Shown here: piece after piece, positions 44,880 to 54,543 of the stretch
How the letters are laid out: every line of letters starts with the position of its first letter
How positions within the stretch are numbered: the first letter of the stretch is position 1
Origin: an uncultured Pirellulaceae bacterium
Lineage (GTDB): Bacteria; Planctomycetota; Planctomycetia; Pirellulales; Pirellulaceae
Assembly: GCA_938083195.1 (NCBI GenBank)
Contig: CALKCK010000009.1
Location: 186,001-250,000, forward strand
DNA length: 64,000 nucleotides
Direction of reading: 5' to 3'
Made by a program: the position numbers and the translations under genes
Notes under the pieces: generated by a model
What the model was told of the DNA's origin: nothing
The model's database searches: none
What the model saw: only the letters and a program-made list of their open reading frames with translations

Positions 44880-45989
44880 ATGATTGCCTGGCTACGCATT
44901 TTCTCACTCCTCCTCGTATTTCCAGTATCCTCGCCCAATTGCACCCAAGGACAAGAGCGAGACGATGCAACGCACCGCAATCAGCGACCTAAGGAAAAAC
45001 TAAAGACGGATTTGGTTGATGGCGGTTTTCGCGCTCTCAATGATTATTCATATGCTGACGGAGTTGCCTCATTAATTGAAGCGAAGCAAGCTTGGCGAGA
45101 ACAACGAAATTGCATCAGCTGCCATACAAACGGCTGGGGCCTTGCCGCACAACCTATCATCGATCCACGCTCCGCTGAGGTCGTCGATGGACGTACTTTC
45201 GCTCAACAATATTTAACAAAATATATCGACGGCGACGAAAAGCCTCACAACCAATATGGGAGCGTAACAGGCATGGTTGCAACGACTGCGTTTTTAGCAA
45301 TGAGCGATGCTCGGAGTGGGAAAGAAGTTCATCCAGCGACGCGGAAAGGACTTGATAATGCGTGGAAATTACTTGACGAAAGTGGAACTTGGGAAAACTG
45401 GCTGCAGTGCAACTGGCCACCGTTTGAATCTGATGCTGAGTTTGGCCCGACATTAATGTTAGTGGCGTTGGGAGAAGTAAAGGAGATTACCAATCTCAAT
45501 TCGCAAGATATGAATGCTGTCCAACGATTAAGCAGCTACCTGAAAAATAACCCGCCTCAAAGCCTACACGCCAAGACCATGCGGCTCTGGGCAGGCAATG
45601 CTTGGCCAAACCTTATTTCCCAGACAGACAAAACCGCGTGGCGACAAGAGTTACATAATGCTCAAGCTACCGATGGCGGTTGGTCGATGGCATCACTTTC
45701 CGGCCCTGCTTGGAAGCGAGATGGAGGGGAAGGGCAGACCACGACAAGTGAAGCGTATTCAACTGCATTTGTCACTTATGTACTTCTCAAAACGGGTCTC
45801 GCTGACCAAGAATCTATTACCGACAAAGGTCTTCGTTGGTTGAAAGAACATCAGCGCGAAAGTGGCGACTGGTTTACGCGGTCTCCAAGACGCGATCGCA
45901 AACATTACATCAGCCGCGCTGCAACAGCCTTCGCTTTAATGGCACTCGCCGAAAGCAGTTTAAAGAAAAAACCCTCCACGGCAAATTAG
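44880..45989 (+). CDS. Secreted prenyltransferase/squalene-cyclase-fold protein with CxxCH
   Basis: A 369-residue exported protein. A signal peptide ends near 'VSSPNCTQGQ'. Residues 78-82 ('CISCHTNGWG') form a CxxCH motif as in c-type cytochromes. The rest has alpha-alpha toroid repeats: 'LLDESGTWENWLQCNWPPFE', 'NAQATDGGWSMASLSGP', 'SEAYSTAFVTYVLLKTGL' and 'GLRWLKEHQRESGDWFTRSP', typical of the squalene-hopene cyclase / prenyltransferase superfamily. It lacks the DxDD cyclase motif, so it is unlikely to make triterpenes. Heme binding is possible but not shown. It precedes the DUF3472 gene by about 145 bases. Confidence 0.78.
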   Translation: MIAWLRIFSLLLVFPVSSPNCTQGQERDDATHRNQRPKEKLKTDLVDGGFRALNDYSYADGVASLIEAKQAWREQRNCISCHTNGWGLAAQPIIDPRSAEVVDGRTFAQQYLTKYIDGDEKPHNQYGSVTGMVATTAFLAMSDARSGKEVHPATRKGLDNAWKLLDESGTWENWLQCNWPPFESDAEFGPTLMLVALGEVKEITNLNSQDMNAVQRLSSYLKNNPPQSLHAKTMRLWAGNAWPNLISQTDKTAWRQELHNAQATDGGWSMASLSGPAWKRDGGEGQTTTSEAYSTAFVTYVLLKTGLADQESITDKGLRWLKEHQRESGDWFTRSPRRDRKHYISRAATAFALMALAESSLKKKPSTAN

Positions 45990-46134
45990 TTTTTTAGAGC
46001 GAGCCAAGTCTTCGAACAGAGTATTTCAACAATACCGCGAAGTGATCGACAATCGCTTGATCAAACTAAAATGTAGCTCAGGGCAAATCGGCAGATACTG
46101 CCAATCGAATTCAGACCTCGAAAAGAAGCGAACC

Positions 46135-49100
46135 ATGAATGGACTGCACCCTCCAAATATTCTGCGGAAATTGACCTTGATGGGCGCGATCTGGATCGCT
46201 GTCCTTTTTTCAGTTTTCCCAGCCGACGCCACCAACTGGCAGGCCAACATCAAACCGGGATCGGACATTGTCATGCACGATTTGCGTTGGCCGAAGTGGG
46301 ATGCCGGAACTTATTACTGTTTTTGGTATATGAGTTTTTACCCCAAATACTCTTCACTCTACGGTGGCGTTGCGGTTCACGGCCCCGACAAAACACCCGG
46401 GATGTTCACGTCCTATTGGTGTCCAACCGAAGCCGTTTATGAAGGCCCTGAATTCTACGGCAAAGGCTTCGGCGCCGAAGGCAGCAAGGGCGGGGCAAAT
46501 GGCTCACCCAGCTTCCAACGTCCCAACTCATGGTATCGCATGGTCAAACGAACTTTTCCACCCACCCGAGGCGCCAAAGGAAAAACCAATGTCGGTTGGT
46601 GGATCAAGGACGTTGATCAAAATAAATGGTACACGCATAGCGTGCTGAGCATCCCCAAGGCAGTCACAGGATTTCAAGCAAACAGTGGATTCGTAGAAGC
46701 GTTGGCACCCGAATCCACTCCTCGCGCATTCGAACGCCGACTAGGTTACTGTCGCCTCAATGGGAGGTGGCACGATTCACCTCTCAGTGCCAACGATCCT
46801 ACGAAATTCAAACTCATTGAAAACAACTCAGTTGTTCGGTTCGACCGATCGGGACCAGACAGTGGCGATACTTGGAAAAAAGAACCAACCTTCTTTCGCA
46901 CCCGACAACCTGCCTCGCCCATTCTGGACAAACCAGCAATCGATCAAACTGAGGCGGAAGTCTGGGAAAACCAAGTCAGCGTAAAATGGAAAATTCCCGA
47001 GGGCGCTTCGCCACAACTCGGATACAAAATCGAAGCCTTCACTGGTAGCGGAGCCCAAGGAAACTTGATTGCCTTCTGGGAGGATGCGGCCCCCCACGTT
47101 AATAATAAACGTCTCGACACAACCGCTCCCGCAAAATCGGTCAGACTGACCATAACCGACATTTTTGACCAACGAATCGAATCAGTAATTCCTGTTAAAG
47201 ACCGCCTGATTCCTGCAGCAGCCTCCAGTGAAACCAAACCCTCAACCCAAACTGGATTGAGCTACGTTTATTACGAAAATCCCAATACTGAAACTTGGAA
47301 AAACCTACCTGATTACTCAGTCCTCAAACCAGTTAAACAAGGTCATGTCAAAGATCTCGACGACACTATCAAAGAAGATCGTCAAATTGACTATGCAATT
47401 AACTATGAAGGTTACCTTCGTATTCCAGCCGATGGTTTGTATGTAATTTCGGCAGGAACCAGTGACGGCAGTCGCCTTTCTATCGATGGCAAATTGATTG
47501 CCGACAATGACGGAATTCACAGCACTTCCCAAAAACGTTATTCACTGGCATTACGCAAAGGCCTGCGTCCTTTCAAATTGGAATATTTCAAAGGAGCCAA
47601 CGATGGGAACAGTAAACAATCGACAACTGCCAAAATCGCCCTCCACTGGGAAGGACCTGACTTTGAACTCCGCAAGCTGACGCGAGATGACTTCATCTGC
47701 AATCAAAACGCCGAGACCCCCTCTGCTACATTGGCATTGCAGGGGGAAGTTGCCGGCAGCGTCTTGAAAGACAATTTAGCCAACATTCAAGTGGCAATCG
47801 AAAACTACAAGGCGCCAATCAAGAAACTCCAACTATTTGCCGGAAAGGTACTGCTCACCACCAAGTTTGCAGCCGACGTCAACGACATGGGCAAATTCGA
47901 CATCGATGTCTTAATACCCGAGGGTAAGAACCAAATCTGGGCACGCCTTTGGTTTGGCGACGGCCGCTCTGTTGACTCTTCCAATGAGTTGACAATCAAA
48001 GCAAAAAATCAAACAGTCGCACCGTGGCAATTCACAAGCATGCTAGAAGGGGGATTCCCCCTGGCCGTTCGAAGCGATGCCAACACCGCCTCCTTCAGGG
48101 GTGAAGGATTCGGATTTGTACACCAAACTGTCGCGGGGGATTTTACGCTTTCCGCACGAATTGCAGACATGCCTCTAACCTCCACAGAAAATGGCTTATG
48201 GAAGTCAAACTGGCTAGGTCTCTCCATTCTTTCCAAGCACTCCAACCCTAACGTTCGGATTACAGACAAAGGGCCCTACAATTCTGAGATCAGTCTCTTC
48301 CTAACCGCCGAGGGAAAGATGAAAGGTGGAAGGGATTTCCCCGACTTGGCTGGTAGCAACAAGAGCATTGCCTCCTTTGAAGGAGATCACCGCTGGCTAA
48401 AACTCGTTCGCCGCGGGCGTCGATTTCAGTCTTTCACGTCCGGCGACGGAAGTACCTGGCAACTTGCCGATGAGCGATTCACTAGTCATTCGCCGAAAGA
48501 GGTCTACGCTGGCATCTGTTTCCGATCGGGACCCAACAAAAGCCGTAGCCTGTTTCAAGGCACAGTCGATCGAATCAAGCTTGACCTAAGCGTTTCCAAA
48601 GAATTTCGGGAGCTTCCCAGAAAAAAAGACCTCCGACTGGAAAATCGCATCACCGCTGCGGTGCAGTCGCCCACAGACCCGGGAACACTTTTTGCCAGAA
48701 GTGCAGGCAAAGGGCTGCTGAAATCGACTGACCACGGAGAGACCTGGTTCGCGCTGAATAACGGACTAACAACTCCCGATTCCATGGCGGTTCGTTCAGT
48801 CGCAGTGCATCCCAAAAACAGTTCGATTGTCCTCCGCGCGGGAGGCAGTGTCGTTAATGGTGTTCTGATTAGCGGACTTTGGCGAAGCCATGATGGCGGA
48901 GGACGCTGGAAACTAATAACGGACAAAATTGATTTTGATGGCCGTGGCCCTACGACTTTGTTCGGCGAAGTAATGTTGTTCTGCCCCCACGACCCTAATC
49001 TTGTGGTCGCCAGTGGCGAGACCAAGGGCCTCTTCCTCAGTAGGGATGCGGGTGAAACCTGGTCCAGTGTCGGACTGGCTGGAGAGCGAATCACAAGCAT

Positions 49101-49728
49101 GGCATTTAGCCCGGCACCCGACCAACGCACCAAGGCTCCAATACTGGTCGTAGGAACGTTTGATGACAGTGAATTTAAAACGCTGAATCTTGGAAAACCG
49201 GCAACACCAATCGAGGCACCTGCACGAATTTACTGGGTCTCTATTCCTACCAAAAAAACAACCGTCAAAACTTCGAAGGTATGCGAGCTAAAAGATTTTG
49301 GAATCACGAATATGGTTTTTGACACCGAGAAAAACTTCGTGAATTTCGCTACGACTCGCGGCGTGTATTACACTTGGGTCCACGGGGCCTTGTATGCCAA
49401 ACGTAAACTCGGCGATTCCCAGGACAGATTGTATACCGCCATCGGCACCCGGCCGTTTGATAAGTGGAGCAAACTAACCTGCGCTGCTCCGTTTTCTAGT
49501 TCAGAACAGAGCCCGGTTTACTTTACTAATCAGCGAAGCCGCAGCTGGACGGTACTTTCCACCACGTCGCAGAGAGCAGATGGAGAAACCGAGCTTCGCT
49601 TAAATGAAGGCATCACCTGCATCCTCCCTGACAGGGATGATCAAGAAACACTTTTCCTGTGCAATAGCGAGGGAATTCTAAAGACGACCGACAGCGGCCA
49701 ATCTTATCAAAGAGTTTTGCAACGTTAA
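46135..49728 (+). CDS. Secreted DUF3472 / PA14 / DUF1349-like / BNR-repeat protein
   Basis: A 1197-residue multidomain exported protein. Signal peptide (about 1-35, 'AIWIAVLFSVFPADA'). About 35-240: DUF3472-type domain ('AGTYYCFWYMSFYPKYSSLY', 'KWYTHSVLSIPK'). About 375-520: PA14-like sugar-binding domain ('YEGYLRIPADGLYVISAGTS', 'DGSRLSIDGKLIADNDG'). About 655-820: a laminin/DUF1349-like jelly roll ('GDFTLSARIADMP', 'YAGICFRSG'). About 835-1197: BNR/sortilin-like propeller with 'LLKSTDHGETWFALN', 'GLFLSRDAGETWSSV' and 'GILKTTDSGQSYQRV'. Start: the ATG at 46135 gives the signal peptide; the frame is open 31 codons before it. It likely binds surface polysaccharide; no enzyme active site was identified. 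Confidence 0.82.
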   Translation: MNGLHPPNILRKLTLMGAIWIAVLFSVFPADATNWQANIKPGSDIVMHDLRWPKWDAGTYYCFWYMSFYPKYSSLYGGVAVHGPDKTPGMFTSYWCPTEAVYEGPEFYGKGFGAEGSKGGANGSPSFQRPNSWYRMVKRTFPPTRGAKGKTNVGWWIKDVDQNKWYTHSVLSIPKAVTGFQANSGFVEALAPESTPRAFERRLGYCRLNGRWHDSPLSANDPTKFKLIENNSVVRFDRSGPDSGDTWKKEPTFFRTRQPASPILDKPAIDQTEAEVWENQVSVKWKIPEGASPQLGYKIEAFTGSGAQGNLIAFWEDAAPHVNNKRLDTTAPAKSVRLTITDIFDQRIESVIPVKDRLIPAAASSETKPSTQTGLSYVYYENPNTETWKNLPDYSVLKPVKQGHVKDLDDTIKEDRQIDYAINYEGYLRIPADGLYVISAGTSDGSRLSIDGKLIADNDGIHSTSQKRYSLALRKGLRPFKLEYFKGANDGNSKQSTTAKIALHWEGPDFELRKLTRDDFICNQNAETPSATLALQGEVAGSVLKDNLANIQVAIENYKAPIKKLQLFAGKVLLTTKFAADVNDMGKFDIDVLIPEGKNQIWARLWFGDGRSVDSSNELTIKAKNQTVAPWQFTSMLEGGFPLAVRSDANTASFRGEGFGFVHQTVAGDFTLSARIADMPLTSTENGLWKSNWLGLSILSKHSNPNVRITDKGPYNSEISLFLTAEGKMKGGRDFPDLAGSNKSIASFEGDHRWLKLVRRGRRFQSFTSGDGSTWQLADERFTSHSPKEVYAGICFRSGPNKSRSLFQGTVDRIKLDLSVSKEFRELPRKKDLRLENRITAAVQSPTDPGTLFARSAGKGLLKSTDHGETWFALNNGLTTPDSMAVRSVAVHPKNSSIVLRAGGSVVNGVLISGLWRSHDGGGRWKLITDKIDFDGRGPTTLFGEVMLFCPHDPNLVVASGETKGLFLSRDAGETWSSVGLAGERITSMAFSPAPDQRTKAPILVVGTFDDSEFKTLNLGKPATPIEAPARIYWVSIPTKKTTVKTSKVCELKDFGITNMVFDTEKNFVNFATTRGVYYTWVHGALYAKRKLGDSQDRLYTAIGTRPFDKWSKLTCAAPFSSSEQSPVYFTNQRSRSWTVLSTTSQRADGETELRLNEGITCILPDRDDQETLFLCNSEGILKTTDSGQSYQRVLQR

Positions 49729-49984
49729 CCTAACGGCTCTCCCAACACGGAGAGACTTCCAACACGGAGAGACTCCCATCTGCCCATGAAGTAACACTGT
49801 ACGATTTAGATGTCTGGAAGAATCGAATAAAACAGTGAAATTTCTCGGATGGACATTCTCCATCGAGATGTGGCGAACGAGCTGCCGTACTCGCGCGCAA
49901 TTTCATTTTCGACTATCCCACGCAACACAAAAGTGCGATAAATATTATTTTGCGTCTGAAATCGAAAATTCGACGAGGCTATTT

Positions 49985-51043
49985 ATGTTCGATCGCCCCA
50001 TTTCCCATCGCTACGAAGACCCAGTCGACATGATCTGGATCCAAGCCGCTAACGATCTGGGAATAGAAATTGTGCGTTCACCAGACGCGTTTGCAACCTA
50101 CGATGGAAAAGGCACACTCACGATCGCCGAAGCGTCTTATTTCGACGCTGATGACTGTTTAGCTCAAATGATTTTCCACGAACTCTGTCACTGGCTGGTT
50201 GCCGGACGTCGCGGTCTGCACCTAGCAGATTGGGGCTTAAGCAATTTAGACGATCGCGACCTGACACTCGAATACGCTACCCATCGCGTCCAAGCAGCAC
50301 TCTCGACTCCTTATGGCTTACGCGACTTCATGGCTGTGACTACCGATTGGCGACCTTATTGGGATGCCTTACCGCCAGACCCTCTCAAAGACGGCGATGA
50401 CCCGGCTATCACAATTGCCCAGGCCGCAGCTCACTTGGCTCGATTGTCACCTTTTGAACCAGTGCTGACGCGTGCCCTACATGCCACCGCTGCGATCGCC
50501 GATGTCGTTCGAAACGTGACAAACGAATCTTCCCTTTGGAGTGTTACGCAACCCCGTCACCGACTTGGATCATTGCTTTCCGACTCAGAAAGTCTTAATT
50601 GCGGTGCGTGCGCCTGGGCTATCCCGGGAAACTCTGATGCGACTGAAACACTTTCCCTAAGTTGTCGGCAACACAATCTAGATGAAAACAACCTTCCCGG
50701 CGTCGATCCTGATGAACAGGCTTGCGAACGCTGGGAGCAGAAGTTTGCAATCGAAGACTGTGGTTCCTGTGGCGCATGTTGCCGTCAAGGATTTGATCTT
50801 TTAACGGTTTCCGCTCAGGATCCCTTCATCAACTTACATCCTGAACTCATTCAATTGCGTGACGGTGGCGAATCCTGCGTACCTCGTCCAGATGGAGTTT
50901 GCGTTGCGCTGGATGGAAACGGCGTCGCTCCCGATCCGTATCGCTGTCGACACTACGACACTCGTCCTCAGAACTGTGCAGATTTTGAAGTCGCGGGAAC
51001 GGCCTGCCTACTCGCCCGCCGGCGAGTTGGACTCAGTCGCTAG
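49985..51043 (+). CDS. HExxH metal-site domain fused to YkgJ-type cysteine cluster
   Basis: A 352-residue cytoplasmic protein. The N-terminal half holds 'MIFHELCHWLVAGRRG' (His65, His69), a zincin-like HExxH site, with a possible third ligand further on ('LEYATHRVQ'). The C-terminal half is a YkgJ-type zinc/iron-chelating domain: 'DCGSCGACCRQGFDLL' (Cys259, 262, 265, 266), 'CVALDGN', 'PYRCRHYDTRPQNCADFEV'. An extra 'NCGACAW' pair lies at about 206-209. The ATG at 49985 is preferred because the 50 upstream codons look non-coding. Function unknown; it may be a metalloprotease-like protein with a metal cluster. Confidence 0.75.
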   Translation: MFDRPISHRYEDPVDMIWIQAANDLGIEIVRSPDAFATYDGKGTLTIAEASYFDADDCLAQMIFHELCHWLVAGRRGLHLADWGLSNLDDRDLTLEYATHRVQAALSTPYGLRDFMAVTTDWRPYWDALPPDPLKDGDDPAITIAQAAAHLARLSPFEPVLTRALHATAAIADVVRNVTNESSLWSVTQPRHRLGSLLSDSESLNCGACAWAIPGNSDATETLSLSCRQHNLDENNLPGVDPDEQACERWEQKFAIEDCGSCGACCRQGFDLLTVSAQDPFINLHPELIQLRDGGESCVPRPDGVCVALDGNGVAPDPYRCRHYDTRPQNCADFEVAGTACLLARRRVGLSR

Positions 51044-51138
51044 AACAATGGGAACGTGGCACTCTATTCACTCCCCTTCGTAACGCCGTATGATAGGCGA
51101 TCCAAGATCTGCAGAAATTAATTATAAGCACGTAACCC

Positions 51139-54100
51139 ATGAACACTCTGTTAACTATTCTTATTCCGATTGCCTTTGGCTTCCTATCCTTAGATCCACT
51201 CCTGGACCAGGCAATTTCGCAAGACACTGATCCACCCACACTCCAATTGATCAAATCGAAACTGTCCGCCCTGGAAGACAGCCCGATTGATGAAAAAGAA
51301 AAATTAGCTCTTCAAAGTCAATACACTGAGGCAGAGCAGTTTCTCCAGAATGCCCTGGACAGCGCAAGCGAAGCTGAAAAACACAAAAAAGAACAAGAGT
51401 CTGCTTTAGAAAATATTGAATCTTGGAAGACAAACCTGCAGCAGTTGGAGGCGCAAGAAAAGAACGGGGAAGCGATTGCCTTACCGAAGGACATTAGCGA
51501 TCTTCAAAAAGTAATCGACGTTAAAAGCGACGCATGGAAAAAACTGACGGAAGAAAAATCCGAGTTAGCCAAAGAGTTAGCTTTGATTGAAAAAAAGCCG
51601 TTACAAATCAGCACCCGCCGTAGTGAAATTCAGATACGACAAAATGAATTGAAAGAGCTGATCAATCAAACAGCGACTGGTAACTCTGCACTGGAAACCG
51701 CTCAAAACTTAAAACTTCGAGCAGAACAACATGCGCTTATCGCCGAAAGCAAAATGCTGTCTACCGAAGATAAAAGCATTCCTGATAGACAGGCCAATAT
51801 CGAAGCCAAACTTAACTACAAAGACCGAAAGTGCGAGATCGATTCCGAAACCCTTGACAATCTTCGAATCGAGCAAGTCCGCATCAATCAAAGCGAAGCG
51901 GAAAAAGTAATATCGTTCGTCGAAAATTTCAAATCTACCAACGCCCCTGATCTCATCGAAGCCGCAGCCAATCTCAAAGAACTTGTTGCTGAGGACAAAA
52001 CCTCCACCAGCCAGCGAAATCAGGTTATCGAATTCGATACCGCCATCGGTAGCAAACTGAAAAAGATCACGTTGGAATACGACAGCCTCGCCGCAGAACT
52101 AGAACTCGGTAGCGGTGGCCAAGCCATGGCAAAGAGCCTGCTTTATCTTCAGTCAGAAATCCATAATGGCTTTCTTGAGATCGAGCAAAAACAACCAGAA
52201 GCATTACCAAGTGTTGACGAAACTTTTGCACTGGAACGGCAGATCAACCTTGGCCTTCGAAAGCAGAAAGACTTAGAAAACCGATACGAAGATTCGGACT
52301 CTCTCGAAATCAAACAACTTCTCTCATACCGCAAAAGATACCTCGACAAACTCAGGGAGCAATATAAAAATTTAACGCGGGATCTTGCGATTCTCAAAGC
52401 TAAAAAACAACAGTTTTCTGACAAAACAGACGAGATCGACAACTCAATCAAAGAAAAATTACTTGGGATGAGGACAACTAATTCTTTTAACTTCGATTCA
52501 GTAATTGAATTAAAAAATGGAATTCAGTGGGCGTCAGATCCAAAGCATGGATCTGAATTCCTCAACGCGTTACTCCTAACTCTTAGACGCTCTCCCATAG
52601 CCACCACAATTTTCCTAACCGCATTTTTGGCATTGGCATTGCTACGCATTAAATTCATTTCGGCGTTAGTAAAAATCAAATCGCATGTCAGAAAAATATC
52701 CACGGATCAATATTACTACACTTGGCAAGCTCTGCTTTTAACTGTCTTGATGTCACTCCCAGGAGCACTTCTCTTTGCTGGAACTGGGATCGCTCTTTCT
52801 CAAATAGAAACGAGCAGCGGTTGGCTAGACGGATTAGCACACGGGTTGAAGTTGAGCGCTGTCGTCATCGTCTCCCTACAACTTATCTACAATGCCTGCC
52901 GAAAAGATGGCCTGGGAGACACCCATTTCCATTGGAACGCCCGACCACTTGCCTTAACGCGACGTGTCATTCGTTCATTCACTCTGATGTTTATTCCCGC
53001 GATCATCATCGCCTCCATCACGGTCCACGGCGATGCCGCTGTTCATTTTGGTGGCCTTGGCCGGATCATGTTAATCTTTGCCAGTCTTTCCATGTTCATT
53101 GCGTTTTACCGACTGTTTCGATTCTCAGATGGTATTCTCGCCGAGGTAATTAGCGAGCACCCCCTGCGAATAATGAGCCGATTGAGATTCCTCTGGTTTC
53201 CAATCTTGTTAAGCTGTCCGATCGCCATCAGCGTTTTAGCGGTCTACGGCTACACCTACACGGCGTTACAGATGGGCATTGGCATGATGACGGCAGTCAT
53301 CATTTCGGCAGGCGGAGTCCTTACTTACAGCATGATTATTCGCTGGTTCGCAATTCGATACCGGCGACTTGCACTCGCGGAAGCCTTGGAAAAACGTCGC
53401 TTAAAGCAGCAAGAGACCCCTCTCCCCGACTCTGCCGGAGATCGCTTAATCCTCATGGATGATCAGGAAGAAGTCATTGATCTCGCTTCCGTTGGTGATC
53501 AAGCCCGGGAGTTGATCCGCCTACTCGTGAGTCTGGCAACTCTATTCTTAATCGCCCTCGCTTGGTCACAATCGGTGCCAATCTTTGAGGCGGCGGACAA
53601 TATTAAGATCCCATTCTTTGGATCTCCCACTTTACTCAGTCTCATCCAAGCCGGCCTTGTGATTGTCGTGACTTACGGTGCGGTTCAAAACCTTTCAAGC
53701 TTGATTGAGCTGGTACTTTCAAGTGACACTCGTATCAATATGGGAACACGCACTGCGATCACAACACTTTGCCAATACGGAGTCATTGCAATTGGAATTG
53801 CAATTTTCGCCCACATTCTAAACTTAAAATGGGCTCAATTTGGCTGGATTGTGACAGCATTAAGCGTTGGGCTTGGGTTCGGATTACAGGAAGTCGTTGC
53901 AAATTTTGTTTGTGGACTCATCCTCCTGTTTGAGCGGCCAATACGTGCAGGTGACATCGTGACCGTGGAAGGGACAACGGGAAAAGTTGTCAAAATTAAT
54001 ATGCGGGCAACCATCATTACTAACTGGGATCGGCAAGACTTGGTCGTTCCCAACAAAACGCTAATTACCGGTTCCTTTATAAACTGGACTTTGACCGCAT

Positions 54101-54447
54101 CAATCAACCGGGTGCAAATCATCATCGGAATTGCCTACGGAAGTGATACCCAACTCGCGAGAAAACTCCTTGTTGAAATTGCCAACGAACACCCCAGTCT
54201 CATGCAAGAACCGCCACCAATTTCCACTTTCGACGGTTTCGGGGACAGCGCTTTAACCATTTCATTACGGGCCTATTTGCCCGATCTAGAGGATCGCCTC
54301 AAGGTCATTACTGAGTTGCATACAATGATCAACCAGAGATTCGCAGAACACAATATTGAAATCCCATTCCCACAGCGGGACCTTCACTTACGGTCAGGAT
54401 GGCCAACACCCGGTGGACCTCAGAGTCTCCCAATCTCGGATGCCTAA
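51139..54447 (+). CDS. Large mechanosensitive channel (MscS/MscK family)
   Basis: A 1102-residue membrane protein. A signal peptide is followed by a long charged coiled-coil region (about 30-470) of the kind found in MscK/YbdG-type sensors outside the inner membrane. About eleven membrane helices occupy roughly 487-890. The C-terminal MscS domain (about 895-1090) has 'GFGLQEVVANFVCGLILLFE', 'RPIRAGDIVTVEGTTGKVV', 'IITNWDRQDLVVPNKTLITG' and the beta/alpha-beta vestibule. It releases solutes on hypo-osmotic shock in the family. The pore-lining helix lies just before 'GLGFGLQ'. Confidence 0.92.
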   Translation: MNTLLTILIPIAFGFLSLDPLLDQAISQDTDPPTLQLIKSKLSALEDSPIDEKEKLALQSQYTEAEQFLQNALDSASEAEKHKKEQESALENIESWKTNLQQLEAQEKNGEAIALPKDISDLQKVIDVKSDAWKKLTEEKSELAKELALIEKKPLQISTRRSEIQIRQNELKELINQTATGNSALETAQNLKLRAEQHALIAESKMLSTEDKSIPDRQANIEAKLNYKDRKCEIDSETLDNLRIEQVRINQSEAEKVISFVENFKSTNAPDLIEAAANLKELVAEDKTSTSQRNQVIEFDTAIGSKLKKITLEYDSLAAELELGSGGQAMAKSLLYLQSEIHNGFLEIEQKQPEALPSVDETFALERQINLGLRKQKDLENRYEDSDSLEIKQLLSYRKRYLDKLREQYKNLTRDLAILKAKKQQFSDKTDEIDNSIKEKLLGMRTTNSFNFDSVIELKNGIQWASDPKHGSEFLNALLLTLRRSPIATTIFLTAFLALALLRIKFISALVKIKSHVRKISTDQYYYTWQALLLTVLMSLPGALLFAGTGIALSQIETSSGWLDGLAHGLKLSAVVIVSLQLIYNACRKDGLGDTHFHWNARPLALTRRVIRSFTLMFIPAIIIASITVHGDAAVHFGGLGRIMLIFASLSMFIAFYRLFRFSDGILAEVISEHPLRIMSRLRFLWFPILLSCPIAISVLAVYGYTYTALQMGIGMMTAVIISAGGVLTYSMIIRWFAIRYRRLALAEALEKRRLKQQETPLPDSAGDRLILMDDQEEVIDLASVGDQARELIRLLVSLATLFLIALAWSQSVPIFEAADNIKIPFFGSPTLLSLIQAGLVIVVTYGAVQNLSSLIELVLSSDTRINMGTRTAITTLCQYGVIAIGIAIFAHILNLKWAQFGWIVTALSVGLGFGLQEVVANFVCGLILLFERPIRAGDIVTVEGTTGKVVKINMRATIITNWDRQDLVVPNKTLITGSFINWTLTASINRVQIIIGIAYGSDTQLARKLLVEIANEHPSLMQEPPPISTFDGFGDSALTISLRAYLPDLEDRLKVITELHTMINQRFAEHNIEIPFPQRDLHLRSGWPTPGGPQSLPISDA

Positions 54448-54543
54448 TTTCAAAGCAAAATCCAAGAAAAAACTCGGTGTCGAAAAAGCCAACCAGCCTT
54501 TTCCACATCGAGTTCTATTTAAGAAATTGGTAAACGATCAAAC

